This document shows positions 15,644 to 25,254 of a stretch of 64,000 bases of DNA, piece by piece; position 1 is the first letter of the stretch, and each line of letters begins with the position of its first letter. The DNA is taken from contig NZ_BCUX01000008.1 of assembly GCF_001591445.1 (NCBI RefSeq), positions 179,035 through 243,034 of the forward strand, in the 5' to 3' direction. Origin of the DNA: Neobacillus drentensis NBRC 102427. GTDB lineage: Bacteria > Bacillota > Bacilli > Bacillales > Cytobacillaceae. Under the pieces are notes generated by a model that was not told the DNA's origin, made no database searches, and saw only the letters and a program-made list of their open reading frames with translations. Position numbers and translations under genes: made by a program.

Positions 15644-15820
15644 ATGAACTTCCATGTTTATAACCGCGAGTTGTTTGTCGAGACCATCAAAATCACCGGA
15701 GTGGCCAGTTCATCGTTAGTATTGGTGGGCGATACGGAAACGATCCAATTGGCATCAACTTTTGATACCCCTGCGGAATCATTAATCATCGGCCCGTTTG
15801 TTCCTTTATCAGCGGAGTGA
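15644..15820 (+). CDS. gerPD: spore germination protein GerPD (58 aa)
   Basis: A 58-codon ORF between gerPC and gerPE that is easily overlooked because of its size. It starts MNFHVYNRELFVETIKITG and has SSSLVLVGDTETI, the GerPB/GerPD-type motif; it ends in FVPLSAE. AAAGGA lies about 12 bases upstream, within the end of gerPC. Position, size and motif agree with GerPD. Confidence 0.88.
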   Translation: MNFHVYNRELFVETIKITGVASSSLVLVGDTETIQLASTFDTPAESLIIGPFVPLSAE

Positions 15821-15825
15821 CCATT

Positions 15826-16233
15826 GTGCTGCAGAGAACCTCTTGTGTTGATAATATAAATATTAAAATTGTCTCGTTTGCGTCTACGGTACAGTTAGGG
15901 GATTCGTGTATCATAAATGGACTTTCTACCGCACTTGCTGTCCAAAGGGAAATCGAAGTATTTTATGGAAATGAGGGCAATTTATCCTCTTACCGAATTT
16001 TTTCTGAACCTATTCCTTTTCTGCCAATTACGGAACCTTTCACATACTCGCGTCAAAATCCAAACCCGCTCATTAAAGTTAATAAGATTGATATTATCGG
16101 GATATCTTCTTCATCCCTTTTACACGTTGGGAACAGCCGGAATGTTTCCATGGAGGCTAGAATTAAGCATATTCGACAGTTACAGCCAACTCCTAGAAAT
16201 AATGAAGGTGCAGAAGAACAGGGACAAAAATAA
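15826..16233 (+). CDS. gerPE: spore germination protein GerPE
   Basis: A 135-residue protein starting at GTG 15826 (MLQRTSCVDNINIK), with GGAGTGA 5 bases upstream. A GTG at 15817 overlapping the gerPD stop is possible but has no better ribosome-binding site. It has two copies of the strand pattern I-x-x-SS-S-x-x-x-x-G-D/N-S, in STVQLGDS near residue 25 and SSLLHVGNS near 100, typical of GerPE. The charged tail NNEGAEEQGQK looks disordered. Confidence 0.87.
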   Translation: MLQRTSCVDNINIKIVSFASTVQLGDSCIINGLSTALAVQREIEVFYGNEGNLSSYRIFSEPIPFLPITEPFTYSRQNPNPLIKVNKIDIIGISSSSLLHVGNSRNVSMEARIKHIRQLQPTPRNNEGAEEQGQK

Positions 16234-16288
16234 ACTCATATTCTCTATTAAAGGAAAAAATAGTTTACAAAAAAAAAGGATGTTTGTC

Positions 16289-16507
16289 ATGCCGGCGATT
16301 ATCGGTCCAGTTCAAATCATTAACGTAGCTGGTGGTATTGTGCAATTTGGAGATACCGTGTATATCTCTCCAAAGAGTGCCTCAAAGACGAATGCGGGTT
16401 CAGGTGCATTTAATACCGGTGGATTTATCATATCGAATTCTGGTTTAAGTGGTACCAATGTACTTGATACAAATGTAATCGACCAGCCAATTGCAGGGAA
16501 TAATTAA
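16289..16507 (+). CDS. gerPF: spore germination protein GerPF
   Basis: A 72-residue paralogue of GerPA, beginning MPAIIGPVQIINVAGG, with VQFGDTVYISPKSASKT and GSGAFNTGG. AAAGGA lies 8 bases before ATG 16289; ATG 16280 is an alternative that would add three residues. It closes the gerP operon and is followed by a bidirectional terminator. Confidence 0.9.
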   Translation: MPAIIGPVQIINVAGGIVQFGDTVYISPKSASKTNAGSGAFNTGGFIISNSGLSGTNVLDTNVIDQPIAGNN

Positions 16508-16509
16508 AA

Positions 16510-16548
16510 AATGACATAAACCATCCCTATGGTCTATGTCATTTTTTT
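16510..16548. terminator. bidirectional terminator between gerPF and addA
   Basis: AATGACATA(a)ACCAT / (T)ATGGT(c)TATGTCATT forms a long hairpin with one mismatch and is flanked by A and T runs on both sides. Confidence 0.88.
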
Positions 16549-16554
16549 ATTAGA

Positions 16555-19500
16555 TTAATCTTTATTAACCTTTAAAATATGGGCCCCATCAAAGAAAAAT
16601 AAATACCGTTCTGAGACCTTTTTTTTCCAAATTTGTTCAATTGCTCTTGTATATAAATTAATTTGCATCTTGTATTGGTTCTCAAGGATGGTTTTTGCTT
16701 GTTCAAATCCGCCTTTATAACGGTCAGAAATTCGATCTGATTTATAATCAACCAAAACAAGACCTTTTTCATCCTCAAAAACGCAGTCAATGATTCCTTG
16801 AACAAACACAGATTCTTCCTCATTTTTCCAAGCAGGGTACACCTCCCGAGCAGCCATGGAAAGTGTAAAGGGCACCTCTCGGTTGATTGACCTGGCCTTA
16901 AAATATCGATTTCCTAACTCTGATTGAAAGAATTGCACAATTAAATGAGTGTCAATAATCTCGGCTTGTTCAGGGGTTAATAATTCATTATTAAGCATCC
17001 ATGTTACCTGTTCCTGAAGAGAGTCTTGACTAACCGATTTAGTTAAATCTACATGCTGCATGACCATATGCATGGCCGAACCACGTTCAGCAGGACTGAG
17101 TTGTTTTTCCTGCATAAATTTCGGACGTTTAACGATCGATTTTTTAAAGTGTTTCACAAGATCCGTCCCACTTTGTTCATCTGCCATTTCTCTTTGGCGT
17201 TTCATTTCAGAAACAGATTGTTTCGAGCGATGGACAGCGGCATTTGGGAAGGAATATTCCCAGTCTAAGCGCGACTTGATTTCGTCCAGAAATGGGGAAG
17301 TGGTCGGGATATGCTCCCCTTTTTGGACCAGTTCAAGAAATTGGTCTTCCTTCATTCCTGCATCTATTTCCTTCTTCTTTATTTCATCTGCACTTATTTG
17401 TGAAACCTTCCATAAAGAAGGGTGATTTCCAATTTCCTCTGGAACAAGGACATTTCCCGTACTGCCAATCCTTAATTCATTGGCATCGTGATGGCGGACA
17501 AGCGCTGGCCCGATCCAATCAATATAGCTTGTAACCGCTGCCCGTTCATAATCCTTTAATAACCATTCTGTGTTAGAAACAACGTCATTCCATTGATCTA
17601 ATTTTTTTTGCGAATCCTTTAGAGTTGCGGTTAAATAAAGTTTTTCCTTCGCCCTTGTCATTCCCACATATAGCACGCGCATTTCTTCCGCGAGCATCTC
17701 CATTTTCTTTTTTCGTTTAAAAGCAATTTGTGGTAAGGAAGGGTATGAAATTCTTTTTTCCGCATTTACATACTTAGATGCAAATCCGTATTCTTTATCG
17801 AGCATGTATGGTTTGCGAACATCGGCCATATTAAAAGTTCGTGCCATTCCCGCCATGAATACAACAGGAAATTCCAGCCCTTTACTACTATGGATAGTCA
17901 TAATCCGAACCACGTCTTCTTGTTCACCGAGTGCCCTTGCTGCCCCTAGATCGTCTCCTCTTTCTATCATTCTTTCGATAAAGCGAAGAAACCTGAACAA
18001 TCCACGAAAAGATGTTTGCTCGTATTGTCTTGCCCGGTCGTAGAGTGCTCGTAAATTAGCTTGCCGTTGCTTCCCCCCTGGTAAACCGCCAACAAAATCA
18101 TAAAATTGAGTATCGCGGTAAAGCTGCCAAATTAACTCGGCCAACGAACCTTGTCTTGCCATTGACCGCCACTCTGTCAGAAAGTCATAAAAGCGGCGAA
18201 GTTTTTCGTAAAATTCGGCCGTATTTTGAGCCTCTTTACTCCTACAAAATGCGCTAACAGCCTCCCAAAAAGAACCACGCTTCTGATGAATACGGATTTT
18301 TGACAGTTCTTCTTCGTTCAAACCAACGATGGGTGATCGTAAGACAGCTGCTAGCGGGATATCTTGGAATGGATTATCAATAACTCTTAGTAATGAAACC
18401 ATGATTGCCACTTCAGTAGCATTAAAATAACCCGTCGATAGGTTAGCATAAATCGGTATCCCTTGCTGCTTGAACTCTTCAATGATTTGTGGTGCCCAAG
18501 TCATTGAACGAAGCAGGATTACCGTATCTCGGTACATAAGTGGCCGATTGGACTTCGTTTTTGTATTATATACTGGTGTTCCACTTGCGACTAATTCCTT
18601 AATTTTCGAAGCAATTACTCTGGCCTCTAGTTGGGATTGTTCTAAACCTGCAACATCAAATTCCTCTGGAACTTGTGCCTCTGGCTCTGCCTCAGCTGTA
18701 TCAGCTGAACCATTATCTTTAACATTTTGATTAATAAGCAGCAGTTCTACAGGATAGGGCTCTTCTGGATACGGTGCACCGGCACGCAATTCAGCCGCCT
18801 CATCATATTCAATTTCGCCCACTTTGATTCCCATAATTTGTTTAAATAAATAATTAGTTGCATCGAGCACTTCTTTTCGGCTTCGAAAATTTCGTGCGAG
18901 ATCAATCCGAAGTCCTGTAGAATCACCGTCTACTTTAAAGCGGTTATACTTGCCTAAGAAAAGGTTCGGCTCAGCTAACCGAAAACGGTAAATGGATTGC
19001 TTAACATCCCCAACCATAAACATATTACCATTGTGCTCATCTTCCTTTGTTACAAGTTTCAAGATAGTTTCCTGGACCATATTTGTATCTTGATATTCAT
19101 CGCAATAGACTTCTTTAAAATGCCTTTGGTAAGCGAGTGCTGCCTCCGATGGAAGAAATTCTCCTTCTGTTGAGATTTCCTTTGTCAAAATTTCGAGGCA
19201 GTAATGCTCTAAATCAGCATAATCAACGAGCCCTTTTTCTCTTTTTACCTTTTCAAAGCGCTGTGAAAATTCTTTCACAAGATGAACCAAAGTTTCTACT
19301 AACGGTCGCATTTCTGCCATATCTCGTAAAAAGCTTTCAGGTCTTCGAGAAAATAACTCCTCTTTTAAATCCTGTATCTTTTTCTTTGCTTTATCGCGAA
19401 GTTTTTGGGCTTTCTCAGTAAGTTCTTTATCATAGTGATCACCCTTGACCTGTTTTGCCCGTGAAAAGGACCAGTTCTGCATTGCTTGATAAAGTGTTTC

Positions 19501-20340
19501 CCAAGAGTCCTCCTTGGCAAGCAGAAGAGTATCAATCATTGTTAAGTCATCTAGAAAATTTTCGGCTCTCGGTGCCGGCCCGCCTGGGAGCTTTGTAACT
19601 TCCATTCCCCGGTTAATCATTTCCTTAGCAGCTCCTAATTGAAGTTCAATATCAAAGAGAAGTGCCTCTATAAAGTTTAGGTCCGCTATACTATGAATCG
19701 ATGAAACATCATACATAGAAATGATTGACTGCAAATACTGGTCCGGCAATGGATTTGACCGAGCAAAGTCATAAATAGACCGAACAATATCCATTAATGC
19801 AGCATCACTTCGATCACTAGTAAATGAATCGACCAAGTTGAAGAATGACTCATTTTCTTTTTTTCCATATTCCTCTTCAAATAATTCATCCATCACTTCA
19901 TCTCGGATTAATTGTGCCTCTGTATCATCGGCAATTCTAAACCCGGGATCAATATCGATTAAGTAATAATATTTACGAATGACCTCCATACAAAAGGAAT
20001 GAAGTGTTGAGATGGAGGCTTTATTCAATAAACTGAGTTGCTTTCTTAGATGCCGCGACCATGGATCCTCATCTATCGCTTTTTCTAACGCTTCTCCAAT
20101 CCGATGGCGCATTTCAGCTGCAGATGCATTCGTAAAGGTTACCACCAATAATTCATCCACATCAATCGGGGCTTCTTTTGAAAGGATTTTTTGGATAATT
20201 CTTTCCACTAAGACAGCCGTTTTCCCCGAACCTGCTGCTGCAGCAACTAAGATATCTCTATCCCTAGCCATAATTGCTTTCCACTGATCATCAGTCCATG
20301 TCACATCTTCAGGCTTTGGTGGTATTCCGAAATTACTCAT
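16555..20340 (-). CDS. addA: ATP-dependent helicase/nuclease subunit A (AddA)
   Basis: A 1261-residue UvrD-like superfamily 1 helicase with C-terminal RecB-type nuclease. The Q-motif WTDDQWKAI is near residue 15, Walker A AAAAGSGKTAV at about 34-44, Walker B CDEYQDTN at about 411-418, and helicase motif VRIMTIHSSKGLEFPVV near 830. The nuclease motif is GIIDCVFEDEKGLVLVDYKSDR near 1180-1200, with the catalytic Asp and Lys. With AddB it resects double-strand breaks to Chi sites for RecA, replacing RecBCD in Firmicutes. The start codon overlaps the addB stop by four bases (ATGA). Downstream lies gerP, as in B. subtilis. Confidence 0.96.
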   Translation of the reverse strand: MSNFGIPPKPEDVTWTDDQWKAIMARDRDILVAAAAGSGKTAVLVERIIQKILSKEAPIDVDELLVVTFTNASAAEMRHRIGEALEKAIDEDPWSRHLRKQLSLLNKASISTLHSFCMEVIRKYYYLIDIDPGFRIADDTEAQLIRDEVMDELFEEEYGKKENESFFNLVDSFTSDRSDAALMDIVRSIYDFARSNPLPDQYLQSIISMYDVSSIHSIADLNFIEALLFDIELQLGAAKEMINRGMEVTKLPGGPAPRAENFLDDLTMIDTLLLAKEDSWETLYQAMQNWSFSRAKQVKGDHYDKELTEKAQKLRDKAKKKIQDLKEELFSRRPESFLRDMAEMRPLVETLVHLVKEFSQRFEKVKREKGLVDYADLEHYCLEILTKEISTEGEFLPSEAALAYQRHFKEVYCDEYQDTNMVQETILKLVTKEDEHNGNMFMVGDVKQSIYRFRLAEPNLFLGKYNRFKVDGDSTGLRIDLARNFRSRKEVLDATNYLFKQIMGIKVGEIEYDEAAELRAGAPYPEEPYPVELLLINQNVKDNGSADTAEAEPEAQVPEEFDVAGLEQSQLEARVIASKIKELVASGTPVYNTKTKSNRPLMYRDTVILLRSMTWAPQIIEEFKQQGIPIYANLSTGYFNATEVAIMVSLLRVIDNPFQDIPLAAVLRSPIVGLNEEELSKIRIHQKRGSFWEAVSAFCRSKEAQNTAEFYEKLRRFYDFLTEWRSMARQGSLAELIWQLYRDTQFYDFVGGLPGGKQRQANLRALYDRARQYEQTSFRGLFRFLRFIERMIERGDDLGAARALGEQEDVVRIMTIHSSKGLEFPVVFMAGMARTFNMADVRKPYMLDKEYGFASKYVNAEKRISYPSLPQIAFKRKKKMEMLAEEMRVLYVGMTRAKEKLYLTATLKDSQKKLDQWNDVVSNTEWLLKDYERAAVTSYIDWIGPALVRHHDANELRIGSTGNVLVPEEIGNHPSLWKVSQISADEIKKKEIDAGMKEDQFLELVQKGEHIPTTSPFLDEIKSRLDWEYSFPNAAVHRSKQSVSEMKRQREMADEQSGTDLVKHFKKSIVKRPKFMQEKQLSPAERGSAMHMVMQHVDLTKSVSQDSLQEQVTWMLNNELLTPEQAEIIDTHLIVQFFQSELGNRYFKARSINREVPFTLSMAAREVYPAWKNEEESVFVQGIIDCVFEDEKGLVLVDYKSDRISDRYKGGFEQAKTILENQYKMQINLYTRAIEQIWKKKVSERYLFFFDGAHILKVNKD

Positions 20341-23300
20341 GATTCACGCACCTCCTTCCTTATTAAATCCAATACATCATCCTTTGAGTGGGGTGTGAGA
20401 ACCCGAAATTGATTCGTTTCAATCGTTTCATCGAATTGACAGACCGATTTAAAGGAGCAGAACGTACAAGGCGTTTTATCCTTTAATTGATAGGGTGCGA
20501 TGTCTATTTGCCCATCAATAATGGCATTACCTGTTTTCTCGTATAATTTTCGAACATAAGTTTTCAGGTCGTCAAATTCTGATAAACTGGCCACCTTGGA
20601 TCTTTTTGATAAATTCCCGTCTTTTTTGATACCAGCTGCAATAATTTGCGAATCCCCTGATTCAAGTGTCTTGTCCATAAGCCGAATTACATTTTGGTCG
20701 CTTAACATTAATCCATTCATTTTAAACTTTTTCATCATTTCCATTTCGATCTCATCTATCGTCAGCATTTTAGAAGTATTAATGAATGGATTATGAACAT
20801 GGAAATAGAGAACGCCTGCAGGGCTGGCTTTCATTTCTACCAATTGATTTGAATGGGTCATGACAATATCTAGGTAAGTTAACATTTGCAGGGCAAGTCC
20901 ATAATATACTTCATTAAAATTGATATCCTTTTCACTCGATTTATAATCGATAACCCGTAAAAAGACGCTATCGTCTTCCCCTTTTGCCTGATCAACTCTG
21001 TCTATTCTTCCGGCCAATTCCATTCTCTTTCCGTTTTTTAATGAAAATGATAATGGCGGTAGTTTTCCATTTGGTCCAAATCCTAATTCCAAACCTATCG
21101 GTGAGAAACCACTTACTTTTGCGTGCTCACTCAACACGACAGATGCCCGGGTAATAATTTGCTCCAATTTTCGTTTAATATAATGATGGCGCTCCGAGCT
21201 TAACAATATTTCGTTTTGCAGCTTAGGTGCTATCGATTTGACGGCTTCCTTCGATAGGTCTTCACATTGCTTCCTCGAAAGCTCGGCCCAAGAAAGATTT
21301 TGTTCATTGACAATATCAGCTATCTGCTTTAATGCTGCATGAAATAGTTCCCCAATATCCGGAGCCTCTAAGCGAAAAACTTGCCGATCTCGAAGCTTAA
21401 GACCGTGCTGAGCGAAATGAGAAAAAGCACAGGAGTTATATAGCTCCATCCTCGAAACACTGGCTTGAATGGTCTCCCCATATAATTCATCTGCTGTACC
21501 TTTAGAGAGTTGGACAGCTGTGTTTGAATAAAAAAGACTCGAAAACACTTTTAGTGCTTTATCCCTTCCTGAGCTCCTAAGGTAATAGTTATATACATCC
21601 CACCATAAATCTGAAATTGGATACCCTCTCTTTTTCCATTGAAGCTGTGCATTAAGGTAGGATAAGGAGGTCGTAAAATTTGAAATAAAGCTTAGTTGAC
21701 TGGGCTCCGACACTTGTGACGGGTCTGTCACATAGAATAACTCCTTCGCATCAGGAAACATATCTTTTATTCTCTTAATATACGAAGAAGGAATTAACGC
21801 TTTTCCTTCATCATTCGCCAATGGATAACTAACATAAAGAAATTTTGATGGTGCTGTAAAAGCTTTATATGCCAGAAAATTTTCATCGAGTAAACGAGTC
21901 CTGCTGCTTGGCGCAATTTTGACACCTGTTGCAAGAAGCATTTCCCTGTCTTCATCGGAGAGGATTCCTTCATCCGATATTTTCGCAGGCAAAATTCCCT
22001 CACTGACTCCGACTACAAAAACGACCTTCATATCATTCAGCCTTGATTTTTCTAAATCCCCAATCAACACCTGATCAAGTGCCGGCGGAATAAGTGAAAA
22101 ATGTAAGGATTCAAATCCTGACTCTAGAACAGCTGCAAATGCCTTTAGTGTGATTGGCTCTTCTCCGAGTATTTCTACATATTGGTCCAGAAGATCGATT
22201 ACTGCATTCCATACTTGTTCATGCTCACGCATTTTCACAAGATTTCCTTGTTCATCGGCAGCTGCTTTCCATTTTTCAAGCCTGGCCGGGACATCCAATT
22301 CCTCTAGTAATAAATAGATGGCTTCGCAGAGTTTTCGTCCGGAATCAGCCTTTTTCAAGCGTCTTGATAGCCGTAATAACGGTGCACTTACGATAAGTTT
22401 TAATTCATTTAACTCTTGCTCCATTTCTCTTTCCACATCAGTTTGAGAGTTTACTTCTAATTCCAGCCCTCTAATCCGCCGATAACTCCAGCGATCCTTT
22501 TTTGTCCATTTACTTCCGTTAATTCCGTATGCTAAACAATAATTTTCTAGTTTGTCCATTTTCTCTCGCATTTTCGCAGGATTTTCCTGAAGAGGGTATA
22601 GCAGTTCTGTCTTTATTGCTCTAAACACCGGCTCATAGCGCCAGAAGGAATTAATGACTTCAAGGCTTGATCGAATTAACTCAATCAGCGGATGGTTCAT
22701 CATCGTTCTTTTTTGATCAATAAAATAGGGAATCTGATAATCGTCGAAAACCGGTTCAACAATTTCATGATAATCCCCGCCATTCCGGATTAATAATGCA
22801 ATATCCCTGTAACGGTATCCTTTTGTCCTGACCAATTGGCGAATCTCTCTGGCAATCCCTTCAATCTCAGCTCGACGGTTTACAGCTTGGCAAATTGTAA
22901 TTTTTGTCTCACCAAAATAAGATTTGATAGGCCGTGCATCAAAATTCCCCTCAAAATGACCCAACGACGGCTCAGTCCATTTTTTTTGTTCTTTTAGAAC
23001 GACTATCGGCTTCATTTCAATCCCATTCGCTTTAGCTAAATCATAGAGAGAATAGCTAGTCTCACCAGATAAGCGGAACAAATCGAGTTCGTCCGGCGGG
23101 GAATCAACGGAGTCCTGATCAGTCGTCAGTGCGATTGAAACGTTTTTACAATGCTTCATCAATTCCAGCATTACTCGATATTCCTGCGGTGAAAAACTAT
23201 AAAAACCATCAATATATATTTCTGCATTTTTTAAATAGGTTGAGAAGGACACTTTCTCCGACAGGAGTTGAAAGTAATCCTCCGAATCAATATATTTACC

Positions 23301-23828
23301 AAAGACTTCGTCTTCAAACTTTTTATAGATAATTTCTAGATCCTTAAGTTTATCATTGAGAGCATTAGACTCCGTTGCTTCTCCATCTGCTTTGGAAAAA
23401 CCTTGAATTAGTTCATCCGGACTGATGCAGTAGCGTTTAAATTCGGTTATCATTTGTTCAAGCTGCTTGATAAAACCATTCTTATCTGCTGCTCGTTGAA
23501 AAAGCTTTAGTTGATCCTTTTGCTCTTCGATAATTTTACGAATTAACATACTCATCCCGACACTGCTTAAATGAGTTCGGCTAATTCCGCCTGTTTCTTG
23601 CAAGATACGCCACGCCAAGCGAGAAAAACTATAGACTTGAGCACGAATCATTCCACCAATTGCCGGGTCAGTTGCCAAGCGATATTCAGATAAAAACGTC
23701 ATCTGTTCCGGAACAATATAAATAATCGGTGCGCCCTCTGGATTTTCCTCAAGCCGCTTCTTTATTTCATCCAGAAACATAGCTGTTTTGCCGCTTCCAG
23801 ACCGCCCGATTACCATTTTTAATGACAT
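20337..23828 (-). CDS. addB: ATP-dependent helicase/nuclease subunit B (AddB)
   Basis: A 1163-residue protein. The start is the ATG with GAGGT 7 bases upstream (MSLKMVIGRSGSGKT); an upstream extension to 23897 lacks a ribosome-binding site. The N-terminal Walker A is GRSGSGKT. The C-terminal nuclease domain contains VIDYKSS and the iron-sulfur staple: one Cys in LYNSCAFSHF near 800 and CTFCSFKSVC near 1120. B. subtilis AddB recognises Chi and holds a [4Fe-4S] cluster. It is cotranscribed with addA. Confidence 0.95.
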   Translation of the reverse strand: MSLKMVIGRSGSGKTAMFLDEIKKRLEENPEGAPIIYIVPEQMTFLSEYRLATDPAIGGMIRAQVYSFSRLAWRILQETGGISRTHLSSVGMSMLIRKIIEEQKDQLKLFQRAADKNGFIKQLEQMITEFKRYCISPDELIQGFSKADGEATESNALNDKLKDLEIIYKKFEDEVFGKYIDSEDYFQLLSEKVSFSTYLKNAEIYIDGFYSFSPQEYRVMLELMKHCKNVSIALTTDQDSVDSPPDELDLFRLSGETSYSLYDLAKANGIEMKPIVVLKEQKKWTEPSLGHFEGNFDARPIKSYFGETKITICQAVNRRAEIEGIAREIRQLVRTKGYRYRDIALLIRNGGDYHEIVEPVFDDYQIPYFIDQKRTMMNHPLIELIRSSLEVINSFWRYEPVFRAIKTELLYPLQENPAKMREKMDKLENYCLAYGINGSKWTKKDRWSYRRIRGLELEVNSQTDVEREMEQELNELKLIVSAPLLRLSRRLKKADSGRKLCEAIYLLLEELDVPARLEKWKAAADEQGNLVKMREHEQVWNAVIDLLDQYVEILGEEPITLKAFAAVLESGFESLHFSLIPPALDQVLIGDLEKSRLNDMKVVFVVGVSEGILPAKISDEGILSDEDREMLLATGVKIAPSSRTRLLDENFLAYKAFTAPSKFLYVSYPLANDEGKALIPSSYIKRIKDMFPDAKELFYVTDPSQVSEPSQLSFISNFTTSLSYLNAQLQWKKRGYPISDLWWDVYNYYLRSSGRDKALKVFSSLFYSNTAVQLSKGTADELYGETIQASVSRMELYNSCAFSHFAQHGLKLRDRQVFRLEAPDIGELFHAALKQIADIVNEQNLSWAELSRKQCEDLSKEAVKSIAPKLQNEILLSSERHHYIKRKLEQIITRASVVLSEHAKVSGFSPIGLELGFGPNGKLPPLSFSLKNGKRMELAGRIDRVDQAKGEDDSVFLRVIDYKSSEKDINFNEVYYGLALQMLTYLDIVMTHSNQLVEMKASPAGVLYFHVHNPFINTSKMLTIDEIEMEMMKKFKMNGLMLSDQNVIRLMDKTLESGDSQIIAAGIKKDGNLSKRSKVASLSEFDDLKTYVRKLYEKTGNAIIDGQIDIAPYQLKDKTPCTFCSFKSVCQFDETIETNQFRVLTPHSKDDVLDLIRKEVRES

Positions 23829-23954
23829 ATTAAAACCTCGCTTTCCACAACCACTCATAAACTTTGTATCTTTCATTCTACCATAAAACAAGCACAAACG
23901 TTTGGATTACTACAAACAGATTTGAGCCATAAATGGTAATTCTAACATATAAAA

Positions 23955-23983
23955 TCAAAAAAACACGATTGAATAATCGTGCT
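23955..23983 (-). terminator. terminator after the signal peptidase gene
   Basis: CACGATT/AATCGTG with a GAAT loop is followed on the minus strand by seven T residues. It ends the LCP-yhjE-signal peptidase unit before addB. Confidence 0.8.
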
Positions 23984-24002
23984 CCTTACTACATCTATTT
24001 AT

Positions 24003-24557
24003 TTAAAAATGTACGTCCATTTCGTTTAATGGCCAGTAGCGTAAATCAACTTTACCGACAACTTGACTTGCCGAAATGAAACCGAATTGACGGCTGTCCC
24101 AACTACCTAATCGATTATCGCCAAGGACAAATAATTTCCCATCGGGAACTATATTTTCACCAGTAATTTCCTTTAAACTGAAATCTCCAGTAATCCTGAT
24201 TCCCGGTGATTTTTGTTTATAAACATTTAAAAATGGCTCTTCATACTTGTGCCCATTGATATACAATAGATCATCACGATATTCGATCTTATCCCCCGGC
24301 AGCCCAATAATCCGTTTGACAAAATCCTCTTTTTCATTGGCATGAAACACAATCACATCAAATCTGTTCAATTCACCAACTTGATAACCAAGCTTATTAA
24401 CTACTAGCTTGTTCCCATCCTGCAGCGTCGGCATCATTGATTCGCCTTCGACTACATAATTTGAAAAGAAGAATGTGCGAATAAAAGCAAAAATAATGAT
24501 TCCAATTGCAAAAGCCTTAGCCCATTCGATGCCTTCCTTTTTCCATTCAATCTTCAT
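24003..24557 (-). CDS. sipV: type I signal peptidase
   Basis: A 184-residue protein with one N-terminal membrane segment (about 14-33). The catalytic Ser lies in VEGESMMPTLQDG near 40, and the catalytic Lys in DFVKRIIGLPGDKIE near 79. The conserved box LFVLGDNRLGSWDSR near 143-157 completes the family. It cleaves signal peptides of exported proteins such as the PrsA substrates. GGAGGAG precedes the ATG, and the gene overlaps yhjE by 11 bases. The yhjE-sipV pairing of B. subtilis suggests SipV, but assignment among Sip paralogues by context only is uncertain. Confidence 0.9.
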   Translation of the reverse strand: MKIEWKKEGIEWAKAFAIGIIIFAFIRTFFFSNYVVEGESMMPTLQDGNKLVVNKLGYQVGELNRFDVIVFHANEKEDFVKRIIGLPGDKIEYRDDLLYINGHKYEEPFLNVYKQKSPGIRITGDFSLKEITGENIVPDGKLFVLGDNRLGSWDSRQFGFISASQVVGKVDLRYWPLNEMDVHF

Positions 24558-25212
24558 TAAAGCTCCTCCGTTTCTCCTGCTTATTGTTTCTATCTATTTC
24601 ACCATTATGGTCAGTTTCCGTGCCCTTATTCATTCTGTTTTCAATTCTTTTGCCTACAAACCAAAGAATGAAAATAATAAGCAATACTACAACAGTCCGA
24701 AGAGGCTTCGTCAGCAAGGATTGAATATCATAGCCAACGAAACTAATCGTGAAAATCATCACCATTTTCCCAATACACACGGCAAGCATGTATTGGGAAA
24801 ATCGAATTTTGGAAAGACCAGCGACAATGTTTACAACAGCCGAGGGTGTAAATGGAAAACAAAGCAGTAAAAAGAGCGGTCCAAATCCATGACGGTCTAC
24901 CCAGTCCATTAATTTACGGACCTGAGGGTGCCTTGGCAAAAAGGATAATAACCTTTTTTGCCCGTACCTTCTAATTAGCGTAAATACGAGCAATGCTCCG
25001 ATACAGGCTCCAAGCCATGAATACAAAAATCCTAACCAAAGTCCAAAGGCACTGGCATTAGCCATTACAAATAAAAACAATGGGAGAAATGGCAGGAACG
25101 CTTCAATGATAATAAGCAATATCCCTGGAATGGGGCCTAGGGCTCGATATTCTTGAATAAGACTCATAATATGTTCAAGCGTAAACCACGCTTTTAGTGA
25201 TTCCATATCCAT
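24547..25212 (-). CDS. yhjE: TVP38/TMEM64 (DedA-like) membrane protein YhjE
   Basis: A 221-residue polytopic membrane protein. The start at the complement of 25210-25212 is taken because AGGAGAAACCGG precedes it; the ORF extends upstream to 25248 without a ribosome-binding site. The family motif is the FPFTPSAVVNIVAGLS stretch near 130 and GPIPGILLIIIEAFLPFLP near 25-45. A hydrophilic tail rich in Asn, Lys and Arg ends the protein. Related proteins are linked to lipid or undecaprenyl-phosphate scrambling, which is not shown for YhjE. It overlaps the signal peptidase gene. Confidence 0.85.
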   Translation of the reverse strand: MDMESLKAWFTLEHIMSLIQEYRALGPIPGILLIIIEAFLPFLPLFLFVMANASAFGLWLGFLYSWLGACIGALLVFTLIRRYGQKRLLSFLPRHPQVRKLMDWVDRHGFGPLFLLLCFPFTPSAVVNIVAGLSKIRFSQYMLAVCIGKMVMIFTISFVGYDIQSLLTKPLRTVVVLLIIFILWFVGKRIENRMNKGTETDHNGEIDRNNKQEKRRSFNED

Positions 25213-25254
25213 CCGGTTTCTCCTCATTTTTCTACTAATTAGCTTCATCAGTTA

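Noticed and set aside
20337..23897. Longer AddB start at 23897
   Set aside because: The extra 23 residues have no ribosome-binding site, whereas MSLKMVIG is preceded by GAGGT and matches the family start.
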